Made by a program: the position numbers and the translations under genes. The notes under the pieces are model-generated. The model worked only from the letters and a program-made list of their open reading frames with translations. It ran no database searches and was not told where the DNA came from. A stretch of DNA of 64,000 bases from Dryococelus australis. Lineage: Eukaryota; Arthropoda; Insecta; Phasmatodea; Phasmatidae. Position 1 is the stretch's first letter. Each line of letters starts with the position of its first letter. The DNA lies in the NCBI GenBank assembly GCA_029891345.1, contig CM057009.1, forward strand, positions 227,565,620-227,629,619. Direction: 5' to 3'. Below, piece by piece: positions 58,577 through 64,000 of the stretch.

Positions 58577-59672
58577 ACCCTGCACAGCCTTTTATATATT
58601 TACAGTAGTTAAACCTGAGCAGCCCCGAAGGGATAGCTCAGCCTAGCTTAATTAACAATACTTCACTTTAAATATTTTTATTTAGGATATTATAGGTTAA
58701 CATAGACTTAACCTCTCATCCCAGCCAGTTGCTAGTATGCTTGGCCCTGCGCTGCAGCTGATTGCAAGGCAGCCTCTGCCGAGAGGTAGAGGTTTGCAGC
58801 GTCGTGTGGTTCGATGCTTCAATTAGTGAGAGACCTCCCCGTAATTATAAGTATTTTCTCCCCCCCCCCCTACTTGGCGAAGCTCAGTGCGCTTACAGCA
58901 TACGACCGTAGATATGCTCTGTCACAGCCTATGGCTACAGAGACTGGCCGCTGTGAGGTAGCACAGCATTATTTTAGATACATATGTCCCCGAGGACACA
59001 TGCTACTATAGGCTATATTTAGGATATTAATATAGGTCAATTAGGCTAGCTTAATATGTCTTTTCATCCACAGGTCCTTCGTCTTTTAATGTTCTTGTAA
59101 AAACCAGTAAGAGCCAGCCCTGCTGACACATACTGGCAGCTCACTTTCTCTCCTTTAGTTTTCAGGTTCATAGAATAGATCGGGGGAAGAGTCCCAATAG
59201 CGTCACTTCTCCCACCAGAGAGGCGCCCAAACACCTCTCTGGTTACTGCCGGTATCAAGTTCAAAATAAACAAAGCTCCCGCCCGCTCTTTACTAGTGTT
59301 TCCAACCCTATTAACTAAGAGCATTTTTTTTCCAACACTCTGTCTCCTGTAGCATTCTATTCAATTAAATTTAAAGCATGGAATCATTTTTGAATTTTTA
59401 CTTCTCTGTCGCAAGGGTTTTTACGTCTCTCTTGACGGTTTTTCCCTTGCTTTTCATAGTTAAGACTAGCCCTAAGTAGACTTAGGGAGGTAGTCATGGC
59501 CGTAAAGTGCAGGCCATGGCTGCCCAATCCCTCTTTGCCACGATGCATGTCTCCTTGCATGATTTTTCCTAGTAAGCGTAAGGGGTTAGCTCTGAGACGC
59601 AATAAATCCCGCCCTACCTTCGGCCCTTAACTTTACATAACACTTAGAATAAGGTAGTTTGAAAAAAAAAAA
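58577..59672 (+). other. probable LINE 3' UTR ending in poly(A)
   Basis: No supported ORF follows ORF2. A run of 11 A at 59,661-59,671 is the first good candidate for a retroposition tail. The segment is moderately GC-rich and includes a 12-base poly-C (about 58,859-58,870). The end is tentative; I could not find a matching target-site duplication. Confidence 0.45.
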
Positions 59673-60344
59673 GATTGGTAGTTACAGTTAGTAGCTACAG
59701 CTGACACGGAGTCGTGGAACCTCTCCTCCTGTGGCAGCCCGCCCTATCGATCCATGAGTAGGTAGGATGTGTTCAGAGTAGGTGGTGCTGGGGGAGGGTG
59801 TGTGGCTCGCATGCCCTCGTGTAACTTAATCGCTGCTCGGATCCATTGTTCTCCAGTAGCATGTGACGTCACTGGGCTGGTGTGATGGGGTGACACAAAA
59901 TGGCCACTTTTTTTTCAGGAATGTGGGGTGCTACTAGCAATGGCCAATGTTGACTGTGTGCTCTTCCGACATATTGAAATTTTACGGAAATGTTTGCGAA
60001 AATGTTTTGAAAATGTGCTTGAAGAGCCTAAAACTGATTTTAACACTGTTGTAAAATGTTAAAATTTTTGTTGAATTACTCCACTGGTTCCTGAAGGTCC
60101 CTACACTTGACAATTGATGCCTATATTTTTAAGTGAAAATTTACGAATAATGTAAAAAATTTGACAAAATTGCAGAAAACGTTTGTGAAAGTTCAGCCCC
60201 GTTTGCTTTGACCACAGTTATGCCATATGCACAGTTACAAACTTTACTGGTTGAGTTGTAAACTCTGCATGCCAGTTTTAGTGCAGTTTTACAAAAAAGA
60301 CTAAAATGCTCTTCATGGCTATTTACATGCCCATAACACCCGAA
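59673..60344. other. spacer with no supported gene
   Basis: No ORF over 60 codons and no RNA gene. Single-copy-looking AT-rich DNA. Confidence 0.5.
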
Positions 60345-61869
60345 CAGTGGCGGCTGGTGACTTTTGGAACTGGGAGGGCTGTAGCGATCCTAACTCGTAT
60401 CATTAGAAATATCATTTTATAAATAGGCACAGTGATAAATATATTGCGTACGATAGGCTTAAGTAAGTGTAGCTTATGTAGCTAAATACAAAAAAAAAGA
60501 AGCCTGGTTGTTTGAAGAAGTATGTATCATCGCCCGATTTGTAATAGTCAAAATAATGTGGCCGCTGGTTCAGATCTAATAACTACCACAGGTATGTATT
60601 TGTTTTAAGTTTGTTTAGGTTATATGCTTTCCAACCAGTACCTACATGATGTGGTACATTACACGAGACGACGAGAGATAACATAATAATACCAATTCTA
60701 CCATACTAATGATTATAATAACTTAAATATACTGAAATATATATATTTAAAACCAAATACTAATTTACATAGCCTACAGTACATACACAATTCATGTCAA
60801 ATTTAAATAAGAGGATGAAAGTGGCATATATTAATAAATATATTTGTAAAAAAAATTCGTCATCCTGTATGCGCTATCTAACTGGCAATGTATATTCACC
60901 ATACCAAGTAATGAAAATTTTATGGCATTTTTATACGTTTGTCTCCCAGCTGTTTTAAATCTTTTACCCCATTGACAGTCCACGCAAGATCATTAGGTTT
61001 AATTAGCAAAAAAAAATTAACAAAACAACACATTCCAATTTCACACCCGCATAGCCAGTCCGCGAAATTGTATGTACTTACGTCGAATTTTCTCGTACAC
61101 GAACCATTTACTACCTTGGCTTTGTTGTTGAGTTATATTTAACTGTGGCCTTGCTGGCACCAGATTCTGTAGCTCTAGTTTATTCTCGTAATTGAAAATA
61201 TTTGTCATTATAAGGTTTAAAATCTTACTTGCCGAATTAACAATTTCACAACACGGCATTAACAACAATTCAACCATGCTTCTGACCAATGCTCATAGCT
61301 CATAATTAATTAAAAACCAACTTATTCAGAGTATTACACACTATATTTGAAGCTCACGCGAATTTGAACGATATCTATAAATAAAAAACATTAGAAATAA
61401 ATACAAACATTGTTAAGAAATGTGTTTAATTGCAAAAGAGTGGAGCACGAAAGTGTGCTTACAAACCATGTAGTTTTGGTAGCTTTGTCAAGTACCAGGA
61501 AACCATTTTTTTGTTTAAGCAGGGGCATGTCCTGCTCTCTCCGATTTGCAGCATGCGATTGGCTGAAAAGGGCCGAGAGCCTGAAGTCTTCCCTCCGTCC
61601 CGTAGTACCCCTAGTCCTATGTTATGGTCATCTCTCTCTACTAGCTCTACCCACTTCGGGGCGAAGAATCTGCCGCCACAACATGCGATATTTCCAAAAA
61701 CATTTCTCCCGTGACAAGAGTTTCATTCGTCTCAAAAACATTGGCTGTGAAATAACCTCCATATTCGTACGCAGTATTATTTACTGAGTAGCAGATAAGT
61801 AGAGGTATGCGTTCTGAGATTTTATTAGGAGGGCTGCGGCCCGCAGCCCTACTTCAGCAGCCGCCACTG
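60345..61869. mobile_element. 1.5-kb element with CAGTGGCGGCTG ends
   Basis: The left end is CAGTGGCGGCTGGTGA and the right end reverse-complements to CAGTGGCGGCTGCTGA, a terminal inverted repeat of about 16 bp. Short CAGNGG-type ends suggest a hAT-like non-autonomous transposon, but no matching 8-bp target duplication flanks it (CACCCGAA on the left, CGGTGTGG on the right). Two overlapping frames (61,410-61,787 and 61,430-61,714) show no transposase domain. A perfect palindrome, AGGGCTGCGG-C-CCGCAGCCCT, sits 15 bp inside the right end. Confidence 0.7.
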
Positions 61870-64000
61870 CGGTGTGGTGTTTTCCGAAGTTTACTTGCAG
61901 TTCCCACGCTTGTAAGTTGGTTAGACAATTACATAATTTGATTGCACTGTTTATGAAACATAGCTTTATGCAACACTTTAGGATGCTCTAGATGAGTGTC
62001 ACGGTGGCAAGCACATTTGAAATGGCATGTTTGAAAAGTGTTTAAAAACAATGAAAAATAGAAATTTTTATGTGAATTTTGAAATTTTTTAAAAGTCGCA
62101 AAACATTGAAAAGCTGCTTTTGTAACCACGCCTGAAGGAAACCATAGTTGTGAGAAAATAACATATGGAAATTGTCGCACAGTGTGGTTGAAAACATGAC
62201 TTTTGACATTTTTCGAAAGTGAAAAATGTTTAAAAGTGGCTTTTATATCCACGCCGGAAGGGTGCCATTTGCTGTGAGGCAAATGCATATGAAAAATGTA
62301 CGTGATCAAAAGCGGCTTTTGTAGCCCTACTGGAAAGGCACCATTTGAAATTTGATGTGTGGTCGGGGGTGGAGAATGGTAGAGACGTCGTAGATATATT
62401 GTTGCCCAAGCAAAGATGTGGTGAAAAACGCTCACCAGAAGCATCTCATTGTTTACTTTCTGGCTGCTCTGCTGTGGAGGGCCGTGGCAGAATCTTCAAG
62501 ATAGATTCATTGAGATGTGTTAATTACGGTATGTTATGGGCAATCACATTCGGCCCTGTACTGCCGTGGGTGACCGTTGCGAAGTGGACATTTATGCTGG
62601 TATGTAATTATTTAAATGCTGAGTTGCAAGGAAACTCCACATGCCTATTACATACTGATTGAAGTACAGGTTACACTGAAAAAACCTTTAAAACCCTGAA
62701 AGTGCTGGTTGGTGGGGAGGTCTGTTATAAAAAAAAGGCTTGACTAGGGATTGAAGTCAATTATTGGCAATTTGCTACAGTACATATTAGGTTGACGATG
62801 CTCATGCCATCATTAAGCGGACCCGATGCACACTAAGTCCATCGGGGGATAGCACAGGAAAACTGAGCTGGTGCTCTCTGAGTTACGTCGCATAGTTAAG
62901 CCCCGGAGGATTTAAGTCTGCACGAGGTGGATAGGTACTCCTCCCGGATGATGAAGTTACGTTATGTTAAATGTTCCAGTTGAGAAAAGTGCAAACTATT
63001 GTTCTTCATGGCAGACAAAGATAAGTAGTTGAAGTGCAAGGAAGTCGCGGACAGCGCGTATTAATGTGATGAATGCCCGCTTCAGACTAAATGGCTGCCA
63101 GCATTTTCTGACCACTTGCCAAGAAGACACCGGAAGTCGGAAAATGCATGAGAGTAAAAGAAAGAGAAAATATGATCAAGCTCTTAATTAACATAATGAT
63201 TGTTTGGGAAAATTCCCTTAACTAAACAGTATGGGACATTGGCCGTAACAAAATTTACATGTTCGAATATCTACACATACTTTAAATATTCATAACAACA
63301 CACCTTTGTACTGTTAGGTATATGTGAACTTTGTGCTGAAAATGTGTCTGAATGATTCTGTAAACATTTTGACTGCTGAAAACAAAACATATACCCTTCT
63401 ACACTTACTACACATCAATAAATAAAATTATTCTGACGTCCCCAGTCAGGAGATGCTTGTGAGGGCTAGGAATTTGTTGCACTTCATTGTTGATATATTT
63501 TTAAATTGTGTTGAAACACACTTTGCACTCATGATGTAACCTAATGGTAAGATGGTAAGCATTTAGACTCTGCTATTTGGAGCCACTAACACACTGAACA
63601 CTGGGTTTTACATAACTACCCATGTAGCAAACCACATATGGCCTATTGATGGTTTATAGTCGGATGCCAAGCCGACAAATAGTTGGCCAACAGCTGGAAT
63701 GCACCCGGCACCATTGCTGGTCCTGATGTGGAACCACTAACTAGCCATTCTCTGTCCATAACTTGCCCAGGTGTGTTGGAAGAAAAACGGCTCAAGCATT
63801 GACCATATACTTACAACAGCAATGGCACATCGATGTACAATTTCATAGCCATCAGATTGCGTACGGTTGGCTAACCATGCATTCACCATGCCTAACTGTA
63901 TCTCTTACAAATAATTATTTTGGACATCAATATCAAATTTTCTTTGATTTAAATTCCTTTACTTCATTATTAATCACATTATACCATACGATGTGAAAAT
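61870..64000. other. spacer with weak local repeats, no supported gene
   Basis: Three diverged copies of an AAAAGTGGCTTTTATATCCACG-like motif lie at about 62,112, 62,237 and 62,311, each followed by CCNGAAGG and a CCAT string. The minus frame at 61,929-62,444 (171 codons) reads across these repeats, and its histidine-rich product has no known domain, so I do not call it a gene. Frames at 62,345-62,662 and 63,763-63,996 are also unsupported. Confidence 0.45.

Noticed and set aside
61929..62444. 171-codon minus-strand gene
   Set aside because: The frame runs through local repeats and the histidine-rich product matches no known domain pattern.

Overview
This window looks like repeat-dominated nuclear DNA from an arthropod, most likely an insect with a large genome. 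It is AT-rich, and I could identify no intact host gene. It holds tRNA-derived SINE copies, a Jockey-type LINE, DNA-transposon relics with TA target duplications, a decayed Mutator/YqaJ-type gene, decayed BIR (baculovirus-type IAP) genes and very large inverted repeats. Almost every recognisable coding region is broken by stops or frameshifts. The species is my inference; nothing here names it.

Layout. 0.2-3 kb: a compact intronless cluster of three small unrecognised ORFs and two tandem copies of a two-BIR gene (minus strand), next to a 31-bp tandem array. This resembles a captured large-DNA-virus fragment. 3.3-5.1 kb: two SINE copies of one family. 8.4-10.5 kb: a minus-strand relic with a Mutator-like transposase domain followed by a YqaJ-like nuclease. 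12.6-14.2 kb: another SINE and a homogeneous 82-bp array. 15.4-24.7 kb: an ORF-poor A/C-rich stretch with two pairs of direct repeats and the start of a LINE ORF1.

25.4-53.6 kb is the most unusual part. Three giant inverted repeats lie in a row. P1 (27.1-31.6 kb) has arms carrying the C-terminal end of an acidic protein. P2 (34.8-43.5 kb) is a foldback-like element whose arms are built of about 118-bp satellite units. P3 (45.35-53.6 kb) has two head-to-head copies of a decayed gene with Cys2-His-Cys fingers and a P-loop ATPase that resembles A32/Maverick-type packaging ATPases. The acidic tail protein in P1 and P3 is one family, and P2 and P3 share similar end architecture. Later transposons sit in single arms and give relative ages.

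54.4-59.7 kb: a full-structure but dead Jockey-clade LINE (ORF1 with zinc knuckles, ORF2 with endonuclease and RT). 60.3-61.9 kb: a 1.5-kb element with CAGTGGCGGCTG terminal inverted repeats. The rest shows no recognisable genes. All family names come from motif reading without database searches.
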